From Oceanobacillus jordanicus (lineage in GTDB: Bacteria; Bacillota; Bacilli; Bacillales; Amphibacillaceae): DNA of 61,929 nucleotides. The stretch lies in assembly GCF_022095695.1 (NCBI RefSeq), contig NZ_JAIFZM010000021.1, positions 1 to 61,929 of the forward strand. Reading direction: 5' to 3'. Under the pieces are notes generated by a model. It worked only from the letters and a program-made list of their open reading frames with translations. It was not told the DNA's origin and did not search any database. Position 1 is the stretch's first letter, and every line of letters begins with the position of its first letter. Of the stretch, positions 34,875 through 42,820 are shown one piece after another. The position numbers and the translations under genes are program-made.

Positions 34875-35897
34875 TTATAAACGACGGTGTTTCTTCAATG
34901 CCAATGTATTTAATAGCATGAATACTAAAGAAAAACCTAAGAGGATATAAAAGTCGATGGCAATCTCCTGCCACCCATACCCACGAATCATAATATCTTG
35001 TAATGCATCTGCAGCGTAGTATAACGGTGTGTATGGCCCGACCCAGCTCACCCAATCCGATATTGTTTCTAGGTTAAACACACCCGAAAAGAAAAACTGC
35101 GGCACAATAACGATGGGAATAAATTGAATCATCTGCAGCTCATTATTAGCAAATGTAGACAGTAATGTACCTAGAGTAAGAGCCACAAAGGCTGTCATTA
35201 ATGAAATTAAGAGGACGTATAGAAAGTTTCCAACCATCATCATATCTAAAATATATATTGCATACCATGCCAAAATAATCGTTTGTAGCGCAGTAAAGAA
35301 GCCAAATCCCACCACATAACCGACAACTATTTCCCACCGTCTGATTGGACTAGCCAGCAATCTTTCGAGTGTGCCTGTCGTTCGCTCTCTCAGAAATGAT
35401 ACACCCGCAATTAGAAAGACAAAGAAAAAAGCAAAGAAGCCGATAAATACCGGTCCAAAATTATCGAAGGAAGTCATATCCTCACTACCGTGTAAATAAT
35501 CAATTTCCATTGCTACATTTTCATTTTGTTGTTGCTTGCTTATTACATTTTGAATCACCTGCAGTGTGGCACGGTTTGCTGTAGGATCACTTCCTTCCAA
35601 TGTAATGGTAGGGGTATTATTTTCGAACGTAACAAAGGCATCCAACTGCTTTTCTTCGAGCATTTCCTCTGCTTCAGATAATGATTGATTAGAAACCTCA
35701 GCCTCGCTTTCTTCAAGTTCCGTTGAGATTGGCATTGGAACATCAACAAGTGCCAGTATGGGAGTATATTCTTTACCATTAAAAACTAATGACAACAGAG
35801 TAAGTACAAGGATTGGTGCTACAATCAATAACGCGATTGTCCGTTTGTCATGGACGAATTGCTTAATAATCCGTGTAACCATTGCTTTAATTCGCAT
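34875..35897 (-). CDS. ABC-2 type exporter permease
   Basis: 340-residue membrane subunit: one N-terminal helix (FVHDKRTIALLIVAPILVLTLLSLVF region), a large extracytoplasmic segment with Glu-rich stretch, then five helices containing FLRERTTGTLERLLASPIRRWEI, the hallmark loop of ABC-2 drug/polysaccharide exporters (YhgE/DrrB-like). The start at 35897 follows GGAGGTGTGCTCC and overlaps the ATPase gene by 11 bases. Confidence 0.85.
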   Translation of the reverse strand: MRIKAMVTRIIKQFVHDKRTIALLIVAPILVLTLLSLVFNGKEYTPILALVDVPMPISTELEESEAEVSNQSLSEAEEMLEEKQLDAFVTFENNTPTITLEGSDPTANRATLQVIQNVISKQQQNENVAMEIDYLHGSEDMTSFDNFGPVFIGFFAFFFVFLIAGVSFLRERTTGTLERLLASPIRRWEIVVGYVVGFGFFTALQTIILAWYAIYILDMMMVGNFLYVLLISLMTAFVALTLGTLLSTFANNELQMIQFIPIVIVPQFFFSGVFNLETISDWVSWVGPYTPLYYAADALQDIMIRGYGWQEIAIDFYILLGFSLVFMLLNTLALKKHRRL

Positions 35898-36618
35898 GGA
35901 GCACACCTCCATAATATAAAAAGGCATCTTCAATACTTTCTGTTTGAGTTTCTGACTTTAAATGATCAGGGCTCCCGATCGCAATCATCTCTCCATCTCT
36001 AATCATTCCCAGGCGATCACACTTTTCCGCTTCATCCATGACATGCGTTGTGACGATAATTGTCGTACCAGAAGCTTTTAGCTCTTGAAAGTTACCCCAA
36101 ATCTTTCTCCGCAGAACCGGATCAATTCCTACAGTTGGCTCATCCAATATGAGTATCTTTGGTTCGTGTATTAATGCAATGGCTAGTGATAACCTTCGTT
36201 TCATGCCACCGGAAAAATCCGCTACCTTTTTATTCATGTCTTGTTCGAGATCGACCATTGCTATGATTTCCTGAATACGTCGCTTTATCTCGCTCTTCTT
36301 TAGTCCATATAACGCGGAAAAGAACATGATGTTTTCTTTTGCAGTTAACTCACTGTATAAAGCATCCGACTGAGCCATATAACCAATTTTCTTCATTTGT
36401 TGGAGGTTAGGCATATTTGTTCCAAGAACTCTTGTCTCGCCATTTGTAGCTTCTTCAATACCAGAAATAATCTTCACGAGCGTCGTCTTTCCTGCCCCTG
36501 AAGGACCGAGCAGACCAAAAATTTCTGGCTTTTCTAAAGCGAAGGAAATGGAACCCAGCACCTCTTTCCCTGCATAAGATTTCTCGACTTTACTTATTGA
36601 AAGAATGTCTTTAGTCAT
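35887..36618 (-). CDS. ABC transporter ATP-binding protein (drug-exporter type)
   Basis: 243 residues: Walker A GPSGAGKTT, Q-loop IGYMAQSDALY, signature FSGGMKRRLSLA and Walker B ILILDEPTVGID. The DrrA-like PTVGID variant points to a drug/antibiotic exporter. First gene of an operon ATPase-permease-TetR. AAGGAGGAATTAC precedes the ATG. Confidence 0.88.
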   Translation of the reverse strand: MTKDILSISKVEKSYAGKEVLGSISFALEKPEIFGLLGPSGAGKTTLVKIISGIEEATNGETRVLGTNMPNLQQMKKIGYMAQSDALYSELTAKENIMFFSALYGLKKSEIKRRIQEIIAMVDLEQDMNKKVADFSGGMKRRLSLAIALIHEPKILILDEPTVGIDPVLRRKIWGNFQELKASGTTIIVTTHVMDEAEKCDRLGMIRDGEMIAIGSPDHLKSETQTESIEDAFLYYGGVLHAN

Positions 36619-36640
36619 GTAATTCCTCCTTACAGCTTAG

Positions 36641-36704
36641 TGAGTGATTAATCACTTTTATTTTAGCTTGCTTGAAGTTGTTTGTAAAGTGAGTAATCAC
36701 TCAT
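36641..36704. promoter_or_regulatory. Two palindromic operators for the TetR regulator
   Basis: Two related palindromes, TGAGTGATTAATCACTT (36641-36657) and AAGTGAGTAATCACTCA (36687-36703), lie just upstream of the exporter operon, about 45 bases apart centre to centre. They share the TGAGTGATTA half-site and bracket the probable promoter, a typical TetR autoregulation layout. Confidence 0.7.
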
Positions 36705-36782
36705 TTTAGGTTTGTACTACACCCTTTCTAAGACGCTCGTTATAACCGTAGGATTTTACGCGCTAGCATTCCAAACCTAAAT

Positions 36783-37226
36783 TTATGTAACTCTAATATT
36801 TAGCCCTTTCTTAATTGCCCAAATTTGATGCTCATGAAAAAAAGACTCCTCCATTTTTTCTAGCTTTACCCATTTTACATAATGATCCTCTTCTACCGAA
36901 TCTTGCACTCTCTCCAATAGTTTTGCTCGATAAAAATATCCATCACTTAATAGAGGTTCATTTTTGGTAGAGTAAAAGTAACACATGGCATTACCTATAA
37001 AGGAGCTTATCTCAATTTTATACCCTGTTTCTTCTATCATCTCTCTTTTCAGGCATTCTATATCGCTTTCATTATCTTCCATTCCTCCCCCGGGTAAGAA
37101 GTGATTACCATTGGCGGTCTGGACAGCTAGTACTTTATTTTTTAAATCATTGAAAATAACAGCATAAACGCCTTTTCTAACTCTATATTCCACGTGTTCA
37201 TTCTTACTGCCGAAAACCAGCCTCAT
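36783..37226 (-). CDS. Nudix hydrolase
   Basis: 147 residues with Nudix box GGGMEDNESDIECLKREMIEETGYK. It also has VFGSKNEHVEYRVRKGVYAVIF at the start, as in MutT-like proteins acting on small phosphorylated compounds. AGGTGCGG precedes the ATG. Follows another Nudix gene (37247-37735) by 20 bases, probably one transcript. Confidence 0.82.
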   Translation of the reverse strand: MRLVFGSKNEHVEYRVRKGVYAVIFNDLKNKVLAVQTANGNHFLPGGGMEDNESDIECLKREMIEETGYKIEISSFIGNAMCYFYSTKNEPLLSDGYFYRAKLLERVQDSVEEDHYVKWVKLEKMEESFFHEHQIWAIKKGLNIRVT

Positions 37227-37246
37227 TACCGCACCTACTTTTATAT

Positions 37247-37735
37247 TTACTCCTTAACTTCCCATTGATCGTAACAGACAGTTTCTATTCCAAGTTCGTT
37301 CTTGTTCATCCACTCAAAAGCTTTAAGTACTAACGGAGAGGCGTTATCTAGTGATACTTCTTTCCTTGTTACCCAAACAGCGCCAAGAGAATCCTGTCCC
37401 TCGAACTGTGCAGGTTTGATTATTTTGCCTCCTATCCTTTTGACCTCATAGTACACCGCAATATGATGAACATGCGTAAATCCTTTCCAGTCCCAAGGAG
37501 CGATGAAATCAATTGCGCCCAGGTTTTTAAGGATCTCGATATCAATTCCCGTTTCTTCTTTAAACTCTCTTTGCATCGCAATTGATAAGCCCTCCCCTTC
37601 CTCTAGACTACCACCAGGAAGGTCATAACGGTTTTTATATGGTCCTCTGCTTTTGTTTATAACTAAGAGTTTGTTGTCTTCTATATAAATTCCATAAACG
37701 CCAAAAGCTCTGTGGAATTTTTTAATCTGTGACAT
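37247..37735 (-). CDS. Nudix hydrolase
   Basis: 162 residues: Nudix box GGSLEEGEGLSIAMQREFKEETGID is complete. The N-terminal FHRAFGVYGIYIEDNKLLVINKS and the KNRYDLPGGS context are typical of bacterial Nudix proteins of unknown substrate. CAAGGGGGCC precedes the ATG. Only about 20% alike by eye to the neighbouring Nudix protein, so not a recent duplicate. Confidence 0.83.
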   Translation of the reverse strand: MSQIKKFHRAFGVYGIYIEDNKLLVINKSRGPYKNRYDLPGGSLEEGEGLSIAMQREFKEETGIDIEILKNLGAIDFIAPWDWKGFTHVHHIAVYYEVKRIGGKIIKPAQFEGQDSLGAVWVTRKEVSLDNASPLVLKAFEWMNKNELGIETVCYDQWEVKE

Positions 37736-37795
37736 AATGGCCCCCTTGACGATTTCCTGTGATTAACTTAAGTGACATTTAGTTTATGTTATATT

Positions 37796-38251
37796 TTAAT
37801 TCCATAGAGTAATCTCCAAAAACTCACGGTCTTCTAGAACTAAATCATATGGATTTTTTATATCCAGCCAGTTAATGCTTCTTTTCTTTGAAAGTCTTGC
37901 GTCTTCCTCGCCGTTCAGCGAAGTAAAATACTCTATGATGTTACTATTTTGAATGGCCTCTTCCACATAGTTATATAGAATCGATAAGCATTTTTCTTCC
38001 TCTGGTCTTCCACTTAAGTCATTCTTTAAGGGAATTTGGTTAGAACATGCTGCTACTTGATGTTTATATGAAAAATGTGGGCTATATGTAAACCTTTGCT
38101 TTTTCTCGCTATCATAGTTATTTTCGAAATATAAATGTACAAAATCAAATTCATTTTTAAAGATATTCGGTTGTTCAGGAGATATGGGACTTGCTCCAAA
38201 TGAACCTTCTGGCAACCTCATTGGTGAAGCTATATAAATATATTGAGTCAT
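37796..38251 (-). CDS. Uncharacterised soluble protein
   Basis: 151 residues, starting MTQYIYIASPMRLPEGSFG; no signal peptide or membrane helix. Tyr, Asn and Glu are frequent. I do not recognise a family. GGAGGGGAG precedes the ATG. It lies 60 bases upstream of the 37247-37735 Nudix gene on the same strand. A 25-bp copy of the Nudix gene start region recurs upstream at about 38347-38371. Confidence 0.6.
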   Translation of the reverse strand: MTQYIYIASPMRLPEGSFGASPISPEQPNIFKNEFDFVHLYFENNYDSEKKQRFTYSPHFSYKHQVAACSNQIPLKNDLSGRPEEEKCLSILYNYVEEAIQNSNIIEYFTSLNGEEDARLSKKRSINWLDIKNPYDLVLEDREFLEITLWN

Positions 38252-38422
38252 ATAAACTCCCCTCCTTCCATTACTTAATAACCTCCCTAAAAAATCGTTG
38301 TCCCTATAGAGCCTACTTGATCAATTAAGTTCATTAAATTACACTAGTTAATCTGTGACATAATAGCCCCTTCAGTCAGACAATATATGAGAAAAAGACG
38401 ATTTTATCTTCAACAGATTTCA

Positions 38423-38965
38423 TTACAACTTTATTTTTCCCTCCCACTCTTCAGCTAAAATTGCATAAAAATATTCATCCCACCAATCCCTATTACCCTT
38501 CTTATAATGTGCAGGTATACACTTCTTGAAATGGCCCTCTCTCCTCATTCCGATCTTCTCCATAACACGGTAAGAAGCAATATTTTGAGGTTGACAAGTG
38601 GCAATTATCCGATGAATTTTCAATTCTTCAAAACTATACTTGAGAATAGCCAATGCGGCTTCTGATGCGACCCCTTTGTTGTGATATTTTGGATTAAACA
38701 CCCACCCTATCTCATAAGTTCTCTCTCCACCCCATTTATGAAAAACCATATGGCCTATAAGTGCATTTTCTTCCTTTAAAATCACAGGGAATTTTCCCGC
38801 ATTCTCATCAGTGTTTTCTCTTATAAAATCTTTTACTCCCTTTTCAGATAATACTCCTTCAGGTATATATTCCATTACATTACTATCAGATGTATACTTC
38901 AAAACAGATTTCCAGTCTTCAAATTGAAAATCTCGTATCAATAGTCTGTCCGTATTGATTAACAT
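38423..38965 (-). CDS. GNAT N-acetyltransferase (RimJ/RimL-like)
   Basis: 180 residues: INTDRLLIRDFQFEDWKSV, YEIGWVFNPKYHNKGVASEA (acetyl-CoA loop) and NIASYRVMEKIGMRREGHFKK. The start at 38965 follows TTGGAGGAAAAG; the upstream in-frame ATG lacks a binding site. Acceptor unknown. Confidence 0.85.
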   Translation of the reverse strand: MLINTDRLLIRDFQFEDWKSVLKYTSDSNVMEYIPEGVLSEKGVKDFIRENTDENAGKFPVILKEENALIGHMVFHKWGGERTYEIGWVFNPKYHNKGVASEAALAILKYSFEELKIHRIIATCQPQNIASYRVMEKIGMRREGHFKKCIPAHYKKGNRDWWDEYFYAILAEEWEGKIKL

Positions 38966-39007
38966 ATCTTTTCCTCCAAGAAGTACCAAGCCATAGCTTA
39001 AGCACCT

Positions 39008-39532
39008 TCATCTATCAAATGTAATACTTCTACTAGGATTAACTTCTGCAAACCAACGTAGTACTCCATTATGATGGTTTATAATTTCTTGGGCTGTAAT
39101 GGCTTGTGAATCCCAAGTACTATGTGTATCTGAAATTAACGTAACCTTATAACCCAAACTAAACGCTCTTCTGCAAGTCGTATCCACGCATACTTCTGTT
39201 TGAATTCCGGTAATTACCAGTTGTTCAATACCCTGTTTTTTAAGTTCATCTTCTAAAGTAGTATTTAAAAAGGAATCTGGAGTAGCCTTTTGAATAATTA
39301 CGTCTTGTTTGTCAGGCATAATTTCAGGGTGAATTTCCCACCCTTCCGTACCAAATTCTAAAGGCTGACCACCTGGCGCATTATGCTGTATATAAAAGAT
39401 CGGCGTCTCTGTAGTACGTGCTGAATCGATTAGTTCTTTTAAATTTTGTAGTAACCTATCCCCTTCATATACAACACTACCTTCTTGAAACATATGATTT
39501 TGAACGTCTATAATCAGAAGTGCTTTCTTCAT
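39008..39532 (-). CDS. Isochorismatase-family cysteine hydrolase
   Basis: 174 residues: ALLIIDVQNHMF (catalytic Asp), IIQKATPDSFLNTTL (Lys) and GIQTEVCVDTTCRRAFSLGY with the nucleophilic Cys complete the D-K-C triad. Such enzymes hydrolyse amides or related bonds (nicotinamidase-like); substrate unknown. The start at 39532 follows AAGGGGGAGAC; the upstream extension is not supported. Confidence 0.85.
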   Translation of the reverse strand: MKKALLIIDVQNHMFQEGSVVYEGDRLLQNLKELIDSARTTETPIFYIQHNAPGGQPLEFGTEGWEIHPEIMPDKQDVIIQKATPDSFLNTTLEDELKKQGIEQLVITGIQTEVCVDTTCRRAFSLGYKVTLISDTHSTWDSQAITAQEIINHHNGVLRWFAEVNPSRSITFDR

Positions 39533-39598
39533 TGTCTCCCCCTTAAGTATGGCTCTGCTTCTAATAAACTGTGGCAAGTTGTTGTACTTCGGAACTTA

Positions 39599-40048
39599 TC
39601 ATTCCTGCATCACATCTACGATCATTTCACCAAAATATTCCCCATCAATATAAACCTCTAATTTCCATGTCCCTGATGATGGAAACATTACAGTTGAACG
39701 AGCATGCCCGTTAAAAGATCCACCACGAGGAGATAATTTTTCATCTTTGAATGTAATGGGATTTATCGATTCTTCTTCACCTTGCTTAAATGCTTTTACT
39801 TCCCATTCTTTATGAGAAATTTCTTCAGTTCCCCAAAAATGCCACATCCACTTTTGTCCCTCATTTGTAATTGTTTTAGGACCAATTATTCCTATGATAC
39901 CTTCTTTTCCAAACATCTCACCATACTCATTTGTAAAAAAAGGACTATTATCTTTCCATTTTTCTTCTTTAATGGTTCTATCTTCCTTACAAGCTGCGAT
40001 TACAAAAACAAGGCTAAGGACAATCAGCAACAATCGTTTTTTTCTCAA
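39599..40048 (-). CDS. Uncharacterised lipoprotein
   Basis: 149 residues: signal peptide with lipobox VIAAC, then a small beta-rich domain with many aromatics (WMWHFWGTEEISHKEWEV, TVMFPSSGTWKLEVYIDG). The C-terminal part looks immunoglobulin-like. It may belong to the DUF4871 group, a guess from the WHFWG motif. Starts with TTG after AGGGGGATTATT. Anchored outside the membrane. Confidence 0.65.
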   Translation of the reverse strand: MRKKRLLLIVLSLVFVIAACKEDRTIKEEKWKDNSPFFTNEYGEMFGKEGIIGIIGPKTITNEGQKWMWHFWGTEEISHKEWEVKAFKQGEEESINPITFKDEKLSPRGGSFNGHARSTVMFPSSGTWKLEVYIDGEYFGEMIVDVMQE

Positions 40049-40220
40049 AATAATCCCCCTATAGTTCCAATGAAACTAATTGAGATAGTCATTGGCTAAT
40101 TTAACATCAAAAAGTCCACTCTCTTTTATAAACTGTAATAGTAAATGGAGGTATCCAGAGCCATATAAAACAAAAATTCTTTCCTGATTTGAATCTATTA
40201 AGGTAACCAAATTTTATAGA

Positions 40221-40538
40221 TTAACAGATTACGATAATACCAATACTTAGCAGTCCAAATTGCCCCAGCTTTGTTAATGATTTATTCGCATCCGTTTGTT
40301 CCCATTTACCCAAATTTGTAAAATCCGGGATGCCTTCTTCATCTTCAATCCAATTTACCGCATTCACCCGATTAAGATTACACTGTTTAGCTAAGCGGAA
40401 TCCTAGTTGATCAACCTCATTATTACTTAATGAGGAATTCCCATTCTTGTAAAACATATCACCGTTATTTTGCTCAGAAAAATGATCGGTCCCGAGGAAT
40501 AATATAGATGGTTTCACACTAAGCGACCTCCTTAACAA
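40221..40538 (-). pseudogene. Decayed DUF5694-type gene
   Basis: 105 codons reading KPSILFLGTDHFSEQ at the start, then QLGFRLAKQCNLNRVNAVNW. In DUF5694 proteins as I remember them, these two segments are separated by about 60 residues with an intervening Glu-rich stretch and the protein is far longer (about 250-300 residues). Here the middle is deleted and the C-terminus is replaced by an unrelated hydrophobic end. I read it as an internally deleted, truncated relic. AAGGAGG lies upstream, so it may still be translated. Confidence 0.55.
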
Positions 40539-40842
40539 AGATTAAACTAAAATCCTTTGTCTAATTAATTTCCACAAAACAGAGAAGATATCCTTCTTTA
40601 AATTTGCAGTCCAGTTGTTAGTTGTATACATCTGAAATCCTGTTATGAGATTTAAAATAAGAGATCAGCCGTTAGCTTATATAATTGAATACTTTAATGT
40701 CTATCCCATCTATGTAACCCATTAAAGCACCCAGTCTTTCATTTGTTTTAATCTGTTTCCTTAACTTCAGAGTTTACGATTATACATTTAAGACCGCCTT
40801 TTAAAAAGGGGGCGCAACCAATAACAGTTCAGTTCTAAATAT
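40539..40842. other. Intergenic region without a recognised gene
   Basis: No coding frame with a ribosome binding site, no hairpin with a T-run and no repeat was found. It is AT-rich sequence between the DUF5694 relic and the methyltransferase promoter. Confidence 0.5.
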
Positions 40843-40871
40843 TTGACAAAATAATTTATTTATGCTATAAT
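40843..40871 (+). promoter_or_regulatory. Consensus sigma-A promoter of the methyltransferase gene
   Basis: Perfect TTGACA (40843-40848) and TATAAT (40866-40871) with 17 bases between them, the strongest-looking promoter in the window. Confidence 0.85.
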
Positions 40872-40902
40872 TTACAGTTAATAATTTTTTCTATATAATA
40901 AA

Positions 40903-40932
40903 ATTCTCCTGGCCAGGGGAATCTTATTTTTA
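40903..40932 (+). promoter_or_regulatory. Attenuator-like hairpin in the methyltransferase leader
   Basis: ATTCTCCTGG / CCAGGGGAAT (10 bp with one G-T pair, no loop beyond the turn) is followed by CTTATTTTTAT, about 30 nt after the predicted transcription start and just before the AGGAGG at 40935. It could terminate or pause transcription. Confidence 0.45.
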
Positions 40933-40947
40933 TAGGAGGAAATTGGT

Positions 40948-41862
40948 ATGAAGCAGAATGAATCCAGTTTAACTTCTTTAGTATCGGCATTCAGTCGGGC
41001 ATATCATAGTAAATATGACTCGCCAAAGATCTTTGATGACTTTATCGCTATACAGTTACTTTCCCAACAAGATTTTCATAACATTCAAGAGAATATGGTG
41101 AAAGGCATTCAGTTCTTCAACAAAGAAATTGCAGAAAAGTATAAGGATAAACCAGAAGAAATATTAAAATGGATCACACAAGTACAGTTATCTCCTACAC
41201 CTTTGGCGCGTGCGGCGTATTGTGAAAGTGTTTTACAGAATGAAATTAGTTTAGGGGTAAAGCAATATGCAATACTCGGAGCTGGCTTCGATACGTTTTC
41301 CATAAGACATCCTGAATTGGAGAATACCATTGAAATTTTTGAAATTGATCATCCATCTACACAACAATTTAAAGTGAAAAGATTGGATGAAGTTAATATA
41401 AAAATACCGAGTAATATCCATTTTGTTCCAATGGATTTTACAGACATATTTTCATATAAAAAACTACTAGAAAAAAACTTTAAATATGAAAGAACATTTT
41501 TTAGTTTGCTAGGAGTTTCTTATTACCTAACTAAAAATGAGTTTTCTAGCTTATTAGAAGAACTATTCTCCAAAGTTCCAACTGGGAGCTCTATTGTTTT
41601 TGATTATGCAGATGAATGTCTTTTTGAAGAAAAAGGGCTCTCAAACAGGGTAGAGAACATGGTTAAAATGGCCGAAGCTAGCGGAGAGCCCATGAAATCA
41701 TGTTACTCTATATCGGAAATGGAAAAGGTGTTAGAGAAATCAGGTTTGCTAATCTATGAACAGTTATCTCCTTACAAAATTAATGAGCAATATTTTAGCA
41801 ATCGAAACGATTACTTAACCGCATTTGAAACAATTCATTACATTCATGCAGTAAAGAAGTAA
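40948..41862 (+). CDS. Class I SAM-dependent methyltransferase (leucine carboxyl methyltransferase-like)
   Basis: 304 residues of the LCM/TIGR00027-like family: the N-terminal SLVSAFSRAYHSKYDSPKIFDDF, TPLARAAYCESVL, the SAM-binding QYAILGAGFDTFSIRHPE (about residues 109-126), and FEIDHPSTQQFKVKRL. These enzymes methylate carboxylates of natural products or unknown substrates. ATAGGAGGAAATTGGT precedes the ATG. It has an unusually strong promoter and a leader hairpin. Confidence 0.85.
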   Translation: MKQNESSLTSLVSAFSRAYHSKYDSPKIFDDFIAIQLLSQQDFHNIQENMVKGIQFFNKEIAEKYKDKPEEILKWITQVQLSPTPLARAAYCESVLQNEISLGVKQYAILGAGFDTFSIRHPELENTIEIFEIDHPSTQQFKVKRLDEVNIKIPSNIHFVPMDFTDIFSYKKLLEKNFKYERTFFSLLGVSYYLTKNEFSSLLEELFSKVPTGSSIVFDYADECLFEEKGLSNRVENMVKMAEASGEPMKSCYSISEMEKVLEKSGLLIYEQLSPYKINEQYFSNRNDYLTAFETIHYIHAVKK

Positions 41863-41873
41863 ATATTTCAAAC

Positions 41874-41898
41874 AGGCCTCTCACTAATAGAGAGGCTC
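41874..41898 (+). terminator. Hairpin after the methyltransferase gene
   Basis: Stem GCCTCTC / GAGAGGC with loop ACTAATA; no clear T-run. A second terminator follows at 41958. Confidence 0.5.
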
Positions 41899-41957
41899 CA
41901 CTATTCATGATATATTCCAAAATAACCCTAGCATGCATTTTATTTAAATCCCTTGGC

Positions 41958-41984
41958 AAAGACCTACACTGGAGGTCTTTTAGC
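41958..41984 (+). terminator. Terminator-like hairpin
   Basis: Stem AAAGACCT / AGGTCTTT with loop ACACTGG and a short T-run (TTTTAGCTTTT). It may finish the methyltransferase transcript. Confidence 0.65.
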
Positions 41985-41986
41985 TT

Positions 41987-42224
41987 TTAGTAGTTACTCA
42001 AATTTTGACTAGGAGTCATAACGATTACTGGATTTTTAGATGGGTCCAACCACTATAAAATTGATACGACATTTGATTGAGAAGTTGCTACACAACCAAG
42101 TGTATAACCGCTTCCAGTAAGAAGGAAAATTGCACTACCTTTTCCAGGTGTTCTTTGGGTATTATAATTTATGACAAAGCCATATGTATAGAGACGATGT
42201 GTCATATTTTCAGCACTACTCAAC
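41987..42224 (-). pseudogene. Relic of an L,D-transpeptidase (YkuD-type) catalytic domain
   Basis: A minus-strand frame reads LYTYGFVINYNTQRTPGKGS then AIFLLTGSGYTLGCVATS (the active-site Cys region), then VVSIL, an in-frame TAG, and WLDPSKNPVIVMTPSQN. This is the end of a secreted L,D-transpeptidase-like domain; the His expected in IFFH is Leu and the N-terminal part is missing. It lies next to the DUF4362 lipoprotein gene. Confidence 0.65.
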
Positions 42225-42226
42225 AC

Positions 42227-42682
42227 CTATAAGTTTAAATTTACTAAAATAATATCGTCTTTAACATTCTCGCAACCCTCTAAAACGTACTCCGTACTTT
42301 CTGTGGATTCTATTATTTTTATTGAGGTACAAGTTGTGGTATTAATCTCCCCGTCGCCAAACGTATCCCTTCTTGTGTCACGTGTTGAAGTTATTATTTC
42401 CCCGCTATATTCTAGGTCGTGCAGCATTGGGTCACCTTCAGTGGTATACCTCACTACTCTAACGCTATCTTTCCGTCCATTTTCCACATTCTGACGAAAT
42501 TCTTCAAACCTCTTTATATTCTCAATATCACCATTTCTATCTTTAACGTCTTCAGTTGAAGGGGTGTAATCAGGAATATTATTTTGTTCTTGATTCGGTT
42601 TTGTTGAGTACTCTGTATTCTGACAACCTACAACGACCAAGGTAATAATTAAAACACTTACAAATCGCAATAACTTTTGCAT
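42227..42682 (-). CDS. DUF4362-type lipoprotein
   Basis: 151 residues: signal peptide with lipobox VVVGC, a Pro/Asn-rich linker and a domain with DRNGDIENIKRFEEFRQNVE then KDSVRVVRYTTEGDPMLHDL, as in DUF4362 proteins. Function unknown; exported and lipid-anchored. GGAGGAATAAATAC precedes the ATG. Confidence 0.78.
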   Translation of the reverse strand: MQKLLRFVSVLIITLVVVGCQNTEYSTKPNQEQNNIPDYTPSTEDVKDRNGDIENIKRFEEFRQNVENGRKDSVRVVRYTTEGDPMLHDLEYSGEIITSTRDTRRDTFGDGEINTTTCTSIKIIESTESTEYVLEGCENVKDDIILVNLNL

Positions 42683-42767
42683 TGTATTTATTCCTCCCCA
42701 ATAAGTAAGACGTTTTTATCTAAAGGATGTTTCATTTAATTCAACCCAACCTACTAAAAACTTATGT

Positions 42768-42805
42768 AAAAAAGACACCTTGCTCCTGTTTAGCAAGGTG
42801 TCTTA
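42768..42805 (-). terminator. Terminator of the ileS-like gene
   Basis: Perfect 13-bp stem AAGACACCTTGCT / AGCAAGGTGTCTT; on the minus strand six T follow. It remains intact although its gene is dead. Confidence 0.85.
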
Positions 42806-42820
42806 TCCTACATGGTTTTC

